Below, piece by piece: positions 9,469 to 18,884 of a DNA stretch of 64,000 nucleotides. Below the pieces are notes generated by a model. That model was given only the letters and a program-made list of their open reading frames with translations, was not told where the DNA came from and ran no database searches. The stretch lies in contig NZ_VLKJ01000004.1 of assembly GCF_007830315.1 (NCBI RefSeq), forward strand, positions 124,001-188,000, given 5' to 3'. A program made the position numbers and the translations under genes. This DNA is from Novosphingobium taihuense (GTDB taxonomy: Bacteria > Pseudomonadota > Alphaproteobacteria > Sphingomonadales > Sphingomonadaceae). How positions within the stretch are numbered: the stretch's first letter is position 1; each line of letters opens with the position of its first letter.

Positions 9469-10611
9469 ATGACCGACCAGTTCTCACTGACCGAAGACCA
9501 GATTGCCATCCAGGATATGGCGCGTCGATTCACCGCCGATGCGATCACGCCGTTCGCTGCGCAATGGGACGAGGACCACACTTTCCCGCGCGAGACGATC
9601 AAGGCCGCTGCCGAACTTGGCTTCGCGGCGATCTACGTCAGCGAGGAATCAGGCGGCATCGGCCTTGGCCGCCTTGAGGCTGCGCTGATCATGGAAGCCA
9701 TGGCCTATGGCTGCCCGGCCACGAGCGCGTTCATCTCGATCCACAACATGGCAGCGTGGATGATCGACACGTTCGGTGGCGACGAGATCAAGGGCCGTTA
9801 CCTTCCCAACCTCGTCACAATGGACAAGATCGCCAGTTACTGCCTGACCGAACCGGGCTCGGGCTCGGATGCGGCGGCTCTCAAGACGACGGCACGTCTG
9901 GATGGCGACTGCTATGTCGTCAACGGCACCAAGCAGTTCATTTCCGGCGGCGGCGTGAACGACATTTACGTTACGATGGTCCGCACCGGCGATGATGGTG
10001 CACGCGGCATTTCATGTCTGGTGATCGACAAGGATATGGAGGGCGTCAGCTTCGGTGCGCCCGAGCGCAAATTGGGCTGGAACGCCTCGCCCACCGCGCA
10101 GGTGATCTTCGACAATGTGCGCGTGCCGGTTGCCAACCGCGTCGGTGCCGAAGGCGATGGCTTCAAGTTCGCGATGGCGGGGCTCGATGGGGGGCGCCTC
10201 AACATCGGTGCCTGTTCGCTGGGCGGCGCGCAGCGCTGCCTTGATGAAGCGGTGCAGTACGTCAAGGACCGCAAGCAGTTCGGCAAGGCGATTGCCGAGT
10301 TTCAGAACACCCAGTTCGTCCTGGCCGACATGGCGACCGACCTCGAGTCCGCGCGCTCTCTGCTTTACATGGCTGCTGCCAAGGTCACCTCCGGCGCGCC
10401 CGACAAGACCCGTTTCTCGGCCATGGCCAAGAAGCTGGCGACCGACAACGGCTCCTCCATTGTCGACCGCGCGCTGCAGATGTTTGGTGGATATGGCTAC
10501 TTGCGCGACTATCCGATCGAGCGCTTCTGGCGCGACTTGCGCGTCCACCGCATCCTTGAAGGCACCAATGAAGTCATGCGCATGATCGTGGGAAGGGACC
10601 TGCTGAAGTGA
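9469..10611 (+). CDS. Acyl-CoA dehydrogenase, probably isobutyryl-CoA dehydrogenase
   Basis: A 380-residue FAD-dependent acyl-CoA dehydrogenase. It shows the FAD/substrate signature CLTEPGSGSDAAALKTTA, FISGGGVNDIY, and the C-terminal catalytic-base context ILEGTNEVMRM (Glu about 364). Its position before 3-hydroxyisobutyryl-CoA hydrolase, enoyl-CoA hydratase and mmsB points to isobutyryl-CoA as substrate in valine catabolism; this is inferred from context. The start at 9469 follows GAAGAGAAG. The next gene overlaps its stop by 4 bases. Confidence 0.9.
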   Translation: MTDQFSLTEDQIAIQDMARRFTADAITPFAAQWDEDHTFPRETIKAAAELGFAAIYVSEESGGIGLGRLEAALIMEAMAYGCPATSAFISIHNMAAWMIDTFGGDEIKGRYLPNLVTMDKIASYCLTEPGSGSDAAALKTTARLDGDCYVVNGTKQFISGGGVNDIYVTMVRTGDDGARGISCLVIDKDMEGVSFGAPERKLGWNASPTAQVIFDNVRVPVANRVGAEGDGFKFAMAGLDGGRLNIGACSLGGAQRCLDEAVQYVKDRKQFGKAIAEFQNTQFVLADMATDLESARSLLYMAAAKVTSGAPDKTRFSAMAKKLATDNGSSIVDRALQMFGGYGYLRDYPIERFWRDLRVHRILEGTNEVMRMIVGRDLLK

Positions 10612-11678
10612 CCGACGAAGTGCTCGCAACGCGGAAGAAGGCTGCAGGCATCCTTTCGCTCAACCGGCCAAAGGCCATCCATGCGCTGACGCTCGATATG
10701 GTCCACGCACTGACGGCTTCGCTGCTGGAATGGCGCGGAGACGATGGCGTGGAAGTCGTCATGCTGGACCATCAGGTTGCGGACGACGGCGATCCAAAGC
10801 TGTCGCGCGGCTTCTGTGCAGGGGGTGACATCGCCTTCCTGCGCAATTCGGCCTTGAACGATGGCGGCACGTCGGGGCGCAAGTTCTTCCACGACGAGTA
10901 CCAGCTCAACCACTTGCTGATGACCTATGGCAAGCCGGTCGTGGCTTTCATGGACGGCATCACCATGGGGGGCGGCGTGGGGCTGGCAGGCCCTGCAACC
11001 TACCGGGTTGCGACCGAGAACACCAAGCTCGCCATGCCCGAAACCGGTATCGGCCTGTTTCCCGATGTGGGTGGCGGCTGGTTCCTGTCGCGTCTCAAGG
11101 GTCGCCTCGGCCAGTACCTAGCCTTGACTGGTGCGCGGCTGGATGGTGCGGAATGCCTTTGGGCGGGCCTTGCGACGCATTATCTGCCTTCTGCAAACCT
11201 AGCGGAGGCCAAGGCGCGGATTGCTGCAGATCCCGGAAACATTCCGGCCATCTTGCGCGAACTTTCTGCTGTCCCGCCCGAGCCGAAGATCGCGACGCAC
11301 GCAGCGGACATAGCGCGCCTGTTCGCTTCGGATCGTTACGAGGACATCCTGGCAGCACTTGAGGCCGATGACTCGGATTTCGCGGCTGAGACGCTCAAGA
11401 CGCTCCACACCAAGAGCCCGCAGACCTGCAAGGTCGCCTTGCGTCAGCTTGCCACCAGCCTGACCCTGCCGGACTTTGCCGCCAACATGGCGATGGAGTA
11501 CCGCGTGGGGGCACGCGTGCTGGTGTTGCCGGACTTCGCCGAGGGCGTTCGCGCGGTGATCGTCGACAAGGATCACGCGCCGAAGTGGAATCCCGCGACG
11601 CCCGAGGGCGTTACCGATGACCTTCTCGATACCATCTTCGCGCCTTTGGGCGCCGCTGACGAATGGAAACCGCTATGA
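10608..11678 (+). CDS. 3-hydroxyisobutyryl-CoA hydrolase (crotonase superfamily)
   Basis: A 356-residue crotonase-fold enzyme of the HIBCH type, which releases 3-hydroxyisobutyrate from its CoA ester in valine breakdown. Supporting features are [12 protein letters not shown] (oxyanion hole region), [25 protein letters not shown] with the catalytic Glu, and the GLFPDVGGG segment. Length is longer than ordinary enoyl-CoA hydratases, as expected. It starts with GTG overlapping the acyl-CoA dehydrogenase stop (GTGA), indicating translational coupling, and overlaps the next gene by 4 bases. Confidence 0.9.
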   Translation: MTDEVLATRKKAAGILSLNRPKAIHALTLDMVHALTASLLEWRGDDGVEVVMLDHQVADDGDPKLSRGFCAGGDIAFLRNSALNDGGTSGRKFFHDEYQLNHLLMTYGKPVVAFMDGITMGGGVGLAGPATYRVATENTKLAMPETGIGLFPDVGGGWFLSRLKGRLGQYLALTGARLDGAECLWAGLATHYLPSANLAEAKARIAADPGNIPAILRELSAVPPEPKIATHAADIARLFASDRYEDILAALEADDSDFAAETLKTLHTKSPQTCKVALRQLATSLTLPDFAANMAMEYRVGARVLVLPDFAEGVRAVIVDKDHAPKWNPATPEGVTDDLLDTIFAPLGAADEWKPL

Positions 11679-12457
11679 CTTACGAAACCATCCTCGTCGA
11701 ACAGAAGGGTGCCGTCACCCTCATTACGCTCAACCGCCCGCAAGCGCTCAATGCGCTCAATTCGCAGGTTCTGGCCGAGCTGATCGAGGCTTTCGCTGCC
11801 TACGAAGCTGACGCTTCACAGCGCTGCGCTGTGCTCACCGGTTCGGGTGAGAAGGCCTTTGCCGCCGGTGCCGACATCAAGGAAATGTCGGACAAGCCGG
11901 CTGCTGATTTCTACAACGAGGATTTCTTCTCGAAGTGGACCAGCCACTTGGTCAAGACCACGCGCAAGCCGTGGATCGCTGCGGTGAACGGCTTTGCGCT
12001 GGGCGGCGGTTGCGAACTGGCCATGATGGCGGACTTCATCATTGCGTCTGAAAATGCCAAGTTCGGTCAGCCGGAGATCAAGCTCGGCGTGGCGCCGGGC
12101 ATGGGCGGATCGCAGCGCCTCACCCGCGCCGTTGGCAAGGCCAAGGCGATGGACATGTGCCTGACTGGCCGCATGATGGACGCCGCCGAAGCCGAACGTT
12201 CGGGCCTCGTCACCCGCGTCGTGCCGCTGGCTGATCTGCTCGCCGATGCGCTGAAGACGGCTGAGACCATCGCAGCGATGCCGCCGATGGCCGCCGTCGC
12301 CAACAAGGAAATGGTCAATGCCGCATTTGAAACGACGCTCGACCAGGGCCTCCTGTTCGAACGCCGCGTCTTCCAGATCCTCACCGCCAGCGAGGACAAG
12401 GCCGAAGGCATGAAGGCCTTCATCGAAAAGCGCCCCGGCGTTTGGAAGGGGCGCTGA
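11675..12457 (+). CDS. Enoyl-CoA hydratase
   Basis: A 260-residue crotonase with the two catalytic glutamates in context: [16 protein letters not shown] and [19 protein letters not shown]. It hydrates a 2,3-unsaturated acyl-CoA; in this operon the likely substrate is methacrylyl-CoA, giving 3-hydroxyisobutyryl-CoA. The ATG at 11675 overlaps the upstream stop as ATGA; an in-frame ATG at 11663 is also possible. mmsB begins 4 bases after its stop. Confidence 0.93.
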   Translation: MTYETILVEQKGAVTLITLNRPQALNALNSQVLAELIEAFAAYEADASQRCAVLTGSGEKAFAAGADIKEMSDKPAADFYNEDFFSKWTSHLVKTTRKPWIAAVNGFALGGGCELAMMADFIIASENAKFGQPEIKLGVAPGMGGSQRLTRAVGKAKAMDMCLTGRMMDAAEAERSGLVTRVVPLADLLADALKTAETIAAMPPMAAVANKEMVNAAFETTLDQGLLFERRVFQILTASEDKAEGMKAFIEKRPGVWKGR

Positions 12458-12461
12458 ACTC

Positions 12462-13331
12462 ATGAAGATCGCATTCATCGGCCTCGGCAACATGGGCGGC
12501 GGCATGGCCGCGAACCTTGTGAAAGCAGGGCATGACGTGCACGCCTTCGACCTTGCAGAAGCGGCGCTTGAGCGGGCGAAGGAAAACGGCTGCACGACCT
12601 ACACCTCGGTGAAGGAAGCTGTGCAGGGTGCCGATGCTGTTGTCTCGATGCTGCCCAACGGCGCAATTGTGAAGTCGGTCTATACTGCCGATGTCATCGG
12701 CCATGCGCCGACCTCGGCCCTGCTGCTCGATTGCTCGACCATCGACGTCGCCACTGCGCGTGAGGTCGCTTCGGCGGCTCACGCAGCGGGTTATGCCATG
12801 GTTGATGCGCCGGTTTCGGGCGGGATCGCTGCGGCCAATGGCGGCACGCTCACCTTCATGGTCGGCGGTTCGGATGAGGCCTTCGCTCGAGCCGAACCGA
12901 TCCTTGCCGCCATGGGCAAGGCAGTGATCCACGCAGGCGCCAGTGGCGCGGGGCAGGCAGCCAAGATTTGCAACAACATGCTTCTTGGTGCCTCGATGGT
13001 CGCCACGTGCGAGACTTTCGCAATGGCCGAAAAGCTCGGGCTCGACTTGCAGACCTTCTACGACATTTCGTCCAAGGCTTCGGGCCAGTGCTGGTCGATG
13101 ACCTCTTACTGCCCGGTCCCCGGCGTGGGGCCGCAGAGCCCTGCGGACAGCGGCTACCAAGGTGGTTTTGCCACCGCGCTCATGCTCAAGGATCTCAAGC
13201 TTGCCATGGCGGCTGCCAAGGATGCCGGAGCCGATGTGCCCATGGGCCGGCGCGCGGAGGAACTCTATTCGGCCTTTGCCGATGCCGGGAATGCGGGTCT
13301 GGACTTCTCCGCGATCATTAAGTCGCTTTAG
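12462..13331 (+). CDS. mmsB: 3-hydroxyisobutyrate dehydrogenase
   Basis: MmsB oxidises 3-hydroxyisobutyrate to methylmalonate semialdehyde, the MmsA substrate. The 289-residue protein has the N-terminal NAD-binding motif GLGNMGGGMA (7-16), the substrate-binding DAPVSGGIAAANGGTLTFM segment, and the catalytic lysine Lys168 in GAGQAAKICNN. It is the last gene of the operon. The CHAP-amidase gene on the other strand ends 3 bases beyond it. Confidence 0.95.
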   Translation: MKIAFIGLGNMGGGMAANLVKAGHDVHAFDLAEAALERAKENGCTTYTSVKEAVQGADAVVSMLPNGAIVKSVYTADVIGHAPTSALLLDCSTIDVATAREVASAAHAAGYAMVDAPVSGGIAAANGGTLTFMVGGSDEAFARAEPILAAMGKAVIHAGASGAGQAAKICNNMLLGASMVATCETFAMAEKLGLDLQTFYDISSKASGQCWSMTSYCPVPGVGPQSPADSGYQGGFATALMLKDLKLAMAAAKDAGADVPMGRRAEELYSAFADAGNAGLDFSAIIKSL

Positions 13332-13334
13332 GTA

Positions 13335-14138
13335 TCAGCGTGTCTTCGCGGCGATGATCCGGCCAATCGGGTCATCCGCCAGCGATGTAGCAGCCCAAGC
13401 CGGACGAGCGGCGACCGGTTTGGACGCGGCGGCTTTGGGGGCTTCGTACCTGTAGGCCAGCTCGCGCCGCACGGACGCGGGTTTCACCGTAACCTCCGGG
13501 CGAATGCCCTTGAGGAAGTCCGCGCCCACCAGCGACCGTGGTCTTTCAGCCGCCTTGGGCCTGGATGCCGAAGCCAGCACCGCCAGACGTTCGTTCCGGC
13601 CTGGCTTCTCGGGATAGATGAAACCGTTCACCGGCCAAGCCGTCGTACCGAGATTGCCGATGGGGGCATACCACACGCGCACTTCGGACCAGTCGTTGGC
13701 TTCCGACACGTCGACAGCGCGCACGTTGTCCTCGATCTGGCCGCGACGCCCGTCGATGGGCGACCAGTTGGCGTGACGGAGCAGGACAGTACGCGAATCG
13801 ATCACCCGGCTGACAGCGGCGACATGGCCCAGTTCCATGCGCCCGTGCGGCGCAAAGCTCATGACGGCGCCCGGTTTGGGCCTGTGGCCCCGGGCATAGC
13901 GTCCCTCCGCCTGATTCCACCAGGTCAAGGCGTCGCCATAAATCTGGATGCCGCTGACATCGCGCGCATAGGGCACGCATTGCAGATAGGGCAGGGAATC
14001 GGAGTCGGTACGATAGGTGGAAGATTGGCTGGAAAAGCCCGTATCTTCGCGGTCTGCGCGTATCTCCACGCTATCTGCATGAGCGGTCCCGCAGGGGAAT
14101 GCCAATACCGTGGCGGCAATGATCCGAAGCACTTTCAT
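13335..14138 (-). CDS. Secreted CHAP-domain amidase/peptidase
   Basis: A 267-residue exported protein: signal peptide (1-21), then a CHAP domain (about 50-165) with catalytic Cys54 in LQCVPYAR and His105 in MELGHVAAVS, and a basic, Ala/Pro-rich C-terminal tail (about 185-267). CHAP enzymes cleave peptidoglycan cross-bridges or gamma-glutamyl bonds; a role in cell-wall remodelling is inferred. It is monocistronic, facing away from der with about 125 bases of shared upstream region. Confidence 0.85.
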   Translation of the reverse strand: MKVLRIIAATVLAFPCGTAHADSVEIRADREDTGFSSQSSTYRTDSDSLPYLQCVPYARDVSGIQIYGDALTWWNQAEGRYARGHRPKPGAVMSFAPHGRMELGHVAAVSRVIDSRTVLLRHANWSPIDGRRGQIEDNVRAVDVSEANDWSEVRVWYAPIGNLGTTAWPVNGFIYPEKPGRNERLAVLASASRPKAAERPRSLVGADFLKGIRPEVTVKPASVRRELAYRYEAPKAAASKPVAARPAWAATSLADDPIGRIIAAKTR

Positions 14139-14263
14139 CGTGTCTTTGGTTATAAAGTTTAGGTCAATGTAATGCTTCGGATGATGGTTAATGGCTCGCT
14201 AAATGATAGTTGCCTCTGAGCGTCGCCCTTGCCTTTCGGCGCACAAACAGCCACGGGAGGACC

Positions 14264-15646
14264 ATGCGCCCTCAGGTCATCATTATCGGACGCCCGAACG
14301 TCGGCAAATCGACGCTGTTCAACCGCCTTGTCGGCAAGAAGCTGGCATTGGTGGACGATCAGCCCGGTGTCACGCGCGACCGTCGCTTTGGCGATGCTAC
14401 GCTGCTCGGGCTCGATTTCACCATCGTCGACACGGCAGGCTGGGAGGATCTCGATCCCGAAACGCTCCCAGGCCGCATGCGCCAGCAGACCGAAGCCTCG
14501 CTGGTCGGTGCCGACGTTGCGCTGTTCGTGATTGATGCGCGCGCGGGCGTCACCCCGCTCGACGAGGAAATTGCCCGCTATTTGCGTTCGAGCCGCGTGC
14601 CGATCGTGCTCTTGGCCAACAAGGCCGAAGGCCGTCAGGGCGATCCCGGCATCTATGACGCCTTCGCGCTGGGCTTTGGCGAACCGGTCGCCTTTTCTGC
14701 CGAGCACGGGCAGGGCCTTGCCGATCTGTTCGAGGCACTGCGTCCGCACCTTGAGCCCAAGCAGGTCGAAGAGGATGACGAAGCAGAGGTTGAAGGCGAC
14801 GAGGAGGAGTTCGATCCCGAATCCGTCCTCAAGCTCGCCATCGTCGGCCGCCCGAACGCAGGCAAGTCCACGCTGATCAACCGCCTGCTGGGCGAGAACC
14901 GCCTGCTCACCGGCCCGGAAGCCGGCATCACCCGCGATTCCATCGCCGTCGACTGGCAATGGTTCGATCCCGAGCGCGAGGGCTATCGCCCCGTCCGCCT
15001 GATCGACACGGCGGGGATGCGCAAGAAGTCCAACGTGACCGAGAAGCTGGAAAAGATGTCGGTCGCCGATGCGCGCCACGCCATCGATTTCGCCGAAGTC
15101 GTCGTGCTCATGCTCGACGCCACGCGGGGGCTTGAGCATCAGGATCTAAAGATCGCCTCGATGGTGCTCGAAGAGGGCCGCGCGCTGATGATCGCGATCA
15201 ACAAGTGGGACGTGGCCGAGGACCCTTCGGGCCTGTTCCAGGGCGTGCGCAAGGCGCTGGACGATGGCCTCGCGCAAGTGCGTGGCGTGCCGCTGCTCGC
15301 CATCTCGGGCCGCACCGGCAAGGGGCTGGACGACCTGCTCAAGGCCGCGTTCGAAATCCGCGCCGCCTGGTCAAAGCGCGTCGCCACCGCCGCGCTCAAC
15401 CGCTGGTTCGATGATGCGCTGGCCGCCAATCCGCCGCCCGCACCCGGCGGCCGCCGCATCAAGCTACGCTACATCACGCAGGCAAAGACGCGTCCGCCCG
15501 GCTTCATCCTGTTCGGCACCCGGCTTGAGCAGTTGCCGGAAAGCTACCGCCGCTACCTGATCAACAGTATCCGCCGCGAACTGGGCTTCGAGGCCGTGCC
15601 GATCCGCATGACGCTGCGCAGCCCCAAGAACCCCTTCGCGAAGTAG
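14264..15646 (+). CDS. der: Ribosome-assembly GTPase Der (EngA)
   Basis: Der is an essential tandem-GTPase that helps mature the 50S subunit. Two P-loops are visible, GRPNVGKST (9-17) and GRPNAGKST (195-203), with G3 motifs DTAGW and DTAGM, G4 motifs NKAEG and NKWD, and the C-terminal KH-like domain (about 375-460). The domains are joined by an acidic linker (EEDDEAEVEGDEEE). The start at 14264 has GGGAGG 3 bases upstream. Length 460 is normal. Confidence 0.97.
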   Translation: MRPQVIIIGRPNVGKSTLFNRLVGKKLALVDDQPGVTRDRRFGDATLLGLDFTIVDTAGWEDLDPETLPGRMRQQTEASLVGADVALFVIDARAGVTPLDEEIARYLRSSRVPIVLLANKAEGRQGDPGIYDAFALGFGEPVAFSAEHGQGLADLFEALRPHLEPKQVEEDDEAEVEGDEEEFDPESVLKLAIVGRPNAGKSTLINRLLGENRLLTGPEAGITRDSIAVDWQWFDPEREGYRPVRLIDTAGMRKKSNVTEKLEKMSVADARHAIDFAEVVVLMLDATRGLEHQDLKIASMVLEEGRALMIAINKWDVAEDPSGLFQGVRKALDDGLAQVRGVPLLAISGRTGKGLDDLLKAAFEIRAAWSKRVATAALNRWFDDALAANPPPAPGGRRIKLRYITQAKTRPPGFILFGTRLEQLPESYRRYLINSIRRELGFEAVPIRMTLRSPKNPFAK

Positions 15647-15648
15647 CC

Positions 15649-16074
15649 ATGCCCACCGGAGCCCTGCCTCTCGACCGCACCACGCTCCCCCAAGGGCTCG
15701 GCGCGGCGCTGTGGCGCGGCATCCGGGGCAAGTGCCCGCGCTGCGGCGGCACCCACCTGTTCGCGCGCTTCCTCAAGCCGGTCGAGCGCTGCCGCCTGTG
15801 CGGCCAGAACTGGACGCTCCACGCGGCTGACGATTTCCCGCCCTACATCTCGATCCTGCTGACCGGGCACATCATGGCCCCGGTGATCATCGAACTCGGC
15901 CTGCACACCGGCCTGCCGGGCTGGGCGATGATGCTGATCGTGGCGGTCCTGGCGCTGGCGCTGCTGGTTGGCCTGATCCAGCCCGCCAAGGGCGGCGTGA
16001 TCGCGCTACAGTGGTGGCTGGGCATGCACGGCTTTGCCGGGCGGGCGGGGAAGGGTGAGGCAGGCGTCGGTTAG
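15649..16074 (+). CDS. DUF983 family zinc-ribbon membrane protein
   Basis: A 141-residue protein with an N-terminal four-cysteine zinc-ribbon (CPRC...CRLC), a GADDFPPYISI-type segment (AADDFPPY) and two membrane helices (about 65-85 and 88-108). This is the DUF983 pattern, common near cytochrome-oxidase or housekeeping genes; function is unknown. It starts 2 bases after the der stop and is probably cotranscribed. Confidence 0.85.
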   Translation: MPTGALPLDRTTLPQGLGAALWRGIRGKCPRCGGTHLFARFLKPVERCRLCGQNWTLHAADDFPPYISILLTGHIMAPVIIELGLHTGLPGWAMMLIVAVLALALLVGLIQPAKGGVIALQWWLGMHGFAGRAGKGEAGVG

Positions 16075-16104
16075 TCCAGCGACTGCACACACTCGGCCAA
16101 CCTA

Positions 16105-16193
16105 CGTCACCCCGGGCGAAGACCCGGGGTCCCGCTTTTGCCCTTTACGCACCGCCAGAAGAAGCGGGACCCCGGATCAAGTCCGGGGTGACG
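16105..16193. repeat. Bipartite REP palindrome (copy A)
   Basis: An 89-bp element. Outer arms begin CGTCACCCCGG and end CCGGGGTGACG; inside each half a smaller hairpin forms (CCCGGG...CCCGGG), and the inner arms GTCCCGCTT and AAGCGGGAC pair with each other. The same architecture recurs at 46973-47063, and a single-hairpin version at 40353-40381. It is non-coding and sits between DUF983 and an orphan gene. Confidence 0.8.
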
Positions 16194-16235
16194 ATAACGA
16201 GGACGGCAGCTTTTATGGCGCGGGATGTTCGTGTT

Positions 16236-16264
16236 GAATGACCGGAAGTGAGGAGTTAGCCGCC
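16236..16264. repeat. Conserved motif L (copy A) between REP and orphan gene
   Basis: This stretch (GAATGACCGG... ending GTTAGCCGCC) matches the motif at 47091-47119 at about 21 of 29 positions. The preceding TTTTATGG (16211-16218) and ATGTTC (16225-16230) match the corresponding bases after the REP element at 40381. Confidence 0.5.
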
Positions 16265-16265
16265 G

Positions 16266-16751
16266 CTACGCACCCTCTTGATCCAAACGGATCGCTTCTT
16301 CCAAAAAGCGTTGCGGGTCGCGGACAAATTGCACCGCACTCGATTGCATGATCGTCCGCAGGACGGATTCTCGATTCGGCTGAATTATCGCCCCATCCCT
16401 TGTAGCGAGGACGCAGTCGAACTGGCGCGATAAATCGCAGATAGCGCCTACCAAGAGCAATGAAAGGTCTGCCACATTCAGGCGGACCTGAACGTCCTCA
16501 ATGCTTTGCCCATTCAAGCCAACCTGTATGTCGTCCGTCTTCTCATCGCCCCAAATGCGTAGCCTGGTAGACCAAGAAGTCTTTTCGGGCAGAATTGACC
16601 CAAGCCGATCTAAGAGAACCTCCGCGTCGGCATCCGAGAAACCCAGACGAATTGCGTCCAATTGGTCGCGGCTCATGCGCGCAGCAGTGCTTCCCAGCGA
16701 CCTAGCCGAAGATGCTGGGATGAAATCCATGACGAATTGCCACACTGCCAT
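16266..16751 (-). CDS. Orphan hypothetical protein next to REP copy A
   Basis: A 161-residue, probably cytoplasmic protein that I do not recognise. It has an acidic, Asp/Gln-rich composition with no membrane segment or signal peptide. Segments such as DIQVGLNGQSIEDVQVRLNVADL suggest a beta-rich core; size and composition resemble small immunity proteins, but this is a guess. G+C appears lower than in neighbours. It lies between two motifs (16236-16264 and 16774-16798) that recur around two other orphan genes in this window. Confidence 0.65.
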   Translation of the reverse strand: MAVWQFVMDFIPASSARSLGSTAARMSRDQLDAIRLGFSDADAEVLLDRLGSILPEKTSWSTRLRIWGDEKTDDIQVGLNGQSIEDVQVRLNVADLSLLLVGAICDLSRQFDCVLATRDGAIIQPNRESVLRTIMQSSAVQFVRDPQRFLEEAIRLDQEGA

Positions 16752-16773
16752 TTCTAGAGATTAGCGCCAAGCA

Positions 16774-16798
16774 GAACGTCCGTTAAGGCGTCGTGTCC
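16774..16798. repeat. Conserved motif R (copy A) beyond the orphan gene
   Basis: GAACGTCCG...GGCGTCGTGTCC. The final 12 bases are identical to the motif at 47731-47742, on the far side of another orphan gene. A shorter related version occurs at 41022-41038. Confidence 0.5.
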
Positions 16799-16857
16799 AG
16801 ACAGTCTGCTTTTGGCTGGAAATTGCCAATAGCCGTCGTGTCGAAAGCACATCCCCC

Positions 16858-17598
16858 TCACAAAAAATTATTCGGCCAGATCATCGTCCGCCACATATGC
16901 GCCGTGGGCGACCCGTCAAACCCCAGCCCTTCCTCGGGCTCGCGGAAGTTCCTCGCGATGACGCCTTCCAGTTCCTCCGGCTCCACCACCGGAAAGTCGT
17001 CGAAGAAATAGGTGTCGTAGAGCGTCACAGCCCTCGCGGTCATGTACCATTCGTGGCCGCGCGCGTATTCGGCGTCGCGCAGCAGGTATTCGGGCACCTG
17101 ATAGTCCGGCCCGAAGAACTTGTGGTAGCTGTCAGGGTAGGCATAGCCGACGCTTTCGTCCGCCACATAGCGCAGCGCCTGATGGTACTTCACCGCAAAG
17201 GCCACTTCCGGATCGACATAGGGCGCGATCAGTTGCGCGCTCCAGTAGCCGTGATCGCAGCGGATCAGGCAGCCGTTGGAAATGTCGTGCAGCAGGCAGG
17301 CGAGCACCACCTTCTCCGGCAACCCATCGTCCAGCGCGCGCTTGGCGCTGACCAGCAGGTGCCGCACGGTGATGTCGCCAAAGCGGCAGCGGAAGAAATC
17401 GAGCAGGCGTGGCCGCTCGGGCATCCGGGGCAGGGCGGGATTGTCGCCCATCATGAACACCGTTTTGGGGTTCAGCAGCTTGAGCAGCTCGGCTTCGTTG
17501 TCGACGAAGTCGGTGCCCTTCCAGCCCACCGGCGAGGGGTAGATCAGCCTCTCGCGCCCGGCCTGGGGCCAAGGGCGTTCCATCTCGTTATCGATCAT
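16858..17598 (-). CDS. HD-domain protein of unknown substrate
   Basis: A 246-residue cytoplasmic protein with an HD-type metal site: LLHDISNG (His-Asp dyad), CDHGYWSAQLIAPYV and VKYHQALRY, an order of ligands like that of the PhnZ/inositol-oxygenase-like branch of HD enzymes. The C-terminal half is rich in Tyr and Trp and conserved-looking (FGPDYQVPEYLLRDAEYARGHEWYMTAR). Substrate is unknown. An alternative start lies 5 codons downstream. It is not obviously in an operon with the thiolase gene. Confidence 0.7.
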   Translation of the reverse strand: MIDNEMERPWPQAGRERLIYPSPVGWKGTDFVDNEAELLKLLNPKTVFMMGDNPALPRMPERPRLLDFFRCRFGDITVRHLLVSAKRALDDGLPEKVVLACLLHDISNGCLIRCDHGYWSAQLIAPYVDPEVAFAVKYHQALRYVADESVGYAYPDSYHKFFGPDYQVPEYLLRDAEYARGHEWYMTARAVTLYDTYFFDDFPVVEPEELEGVIARNFREPEEGLGFDGSPTAHMWRTMIWPNNFL

Positions 17599-17642
17599 GG
17601 GGTGAGGGTAGGCGGGGTGGAGTTCGACGGCAAGCGCCGGAA

Positions 17643-17688
17643 GCCCACCCCCAACCCCTCCCGCCTGCGGGAGGGGTCGGGGGTGGGC
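17643..17688. repeat. Large GC-rich intergenic hairpin
   Basis: Two 22-base arms (17643-17664 and 17667-17688) with a single mismatch and a 2-base loop form a near-perfect palindrome of the CCCACCCCCAACCCC...GGGG type. It lies 18 bases downstream of the thiolase stop region's partner strand, between the thiolase 3' end and the HD-protein start, and is unlike the CGTCAYCCCGGG family elsewhere in the window. Confidence 0.7.
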
Positions 17689-17705
17689 ATTCCCGGCTTA
17701 TCGGA

Positions 17706-18881
17706 TCAAAGAACCTCGAACAGCCCCGCTGCACCCATGCCGCCGCCGACGCACATCGTGACCACGACATACTTCGCCCCACGGCGCTTGCCTTCGATCA
17801 GGGCGTGGCCGGTGCAGCGCGCGCCAGTCATGCCATAGGGGTGGCCGATCGAGATCGAGCCGCCGTTGACGTTGAGCAGGTCATTGGGAATGCCCAGCTT
17901 GTCGCGGCAGTAGAGGACCTGCACGGCGAAGGCTTCGTTCAGTTCCCACAGGCCGATGTCGTCCATCTTCAGGCCGAAGCGCTGCAGCAGCTTGGGGATG
18001 GCGAAGACCGGGCCGATGCCCATCTCGTCAGGCTCGGTGCCCGCGACCGCCATGCCGACATAGCGGCCAAGCGGGGTGAGGCCGCGCTTGGCGGCAAGGT
18101 CTGCCTCCATCACGATCACCGCCGACGAACCGTCAGAAAGCTGACTGGCGTTGCCTGCCGTCACGATGCCGCCTTCGATCACCGGCTTCAATGCCTGCAG
18201 GTTCTCGATGGTGGTCGAGGGGCGGTTGCCTTCGTCCTTGGTCAGGTGGACGTCCTGGAACGTGATCTCGCCGGTTTCCTTGTTCTGGACGCCCATCGAG
18301 GTGTCGACCGCGACGATCTCGTCATCGAACTTGCCGGCGGCCTGCGCGGCGGCAGTGCGCTGCTGCGATTGCAGGGCATACTCGTCGCAAGCCTCGCGGC
18401 TGATGCCATAGCGCTGGCCGACGATCTCGGCGGTCTGCAGCATCGGCATGTAGATTGCCTTGTGCATCGCCATCAGGCTCTTGTCCGGGGCGACGCGCAT
18501 GTCCTTGGTCTGGACGAGGCTGATCGATTCCTGACCGCCTGCGGCCACCACGTCCATGCGGTCGATGATCACCTGCTTGGCGGCGGTGGCGATGGTCATC
18601 AGGCCAGACGAGCACTGGCGGTCCATGCTCATACCCGACGCGGTGACCGGAAGCCCTGCGCGCAGCGCGACCTGGCGCGCGATGTTCCCGGCCTGTGCGC
18701 CCTGCTGCAGCGCGGCGCCCCACAGCACGTCGTCTACCTCGGCGGGGTCGATCCCGGCGCGGGCAACGGCGGCCTGCAAGGAAAGTGCGCCGAGCGTTGC
18801 GCCCGGCGTGGCGTTGAAGGCACCCTTGTAAGCGCGCCCGATGGGCGTGCGGGCGGTCGATACGATTACGGCGTCACGCAT
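17706..18881 (-). CDS. Acetyl-CoA C-acyltransferase (thiolase)
   Basis: A 391-residue biosynthetic/degradative thiolase that cleaves 3-ketoacyl-CoA with CoA. All three catalytic contexts are present: Cys90 in MDRQCSSGL, His347 in [11 protein letters not shown], and Cys377 in [10 protein letters not shown]. It is the last gene of the five-gene minus-strand operon, 3 bases after the acyl-CoA synthetase. Its partners supply CoA activation and 3-hydroxyacyl-CoA dehydrogenation. Confidence 0.95.
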   Translation of the reverse strand: MRDAVIVSTARTPIGRAYKGAFNATPGATLGALSLQAAVARAGIDPAEVDDVLWGAALQQGAQAGNIARQVALRAGLPVTASGMSMDRQCSSGLMTIATAAKQVIIDRMDVVAAGGQESISLVQTKDMRVAPDKSLMAMHKAIYMPMLQTAEIVGQRYGISREACDEYALQSQQRTAAAQAAGKFDDEIVAVDTSMGVQNKETGEITFQDVHLTKDEGNRPSTTIENLQALKPVIEGGIVTAGNASQLSDGSSAVIVMEADLAAKRGLTPLGRYVGMAVAGTEPDEMGIGPVFAIPKLLQRFGLKMDDIGLWELNEAFAVQVLYCRDKLGIPNDLLNVNGGSISIGHPYGMTGARCTGHALIEGKRRGAKYVVVTMCVGGGMGAAGLFEVL

Positions 18882-18884
18882 GGT

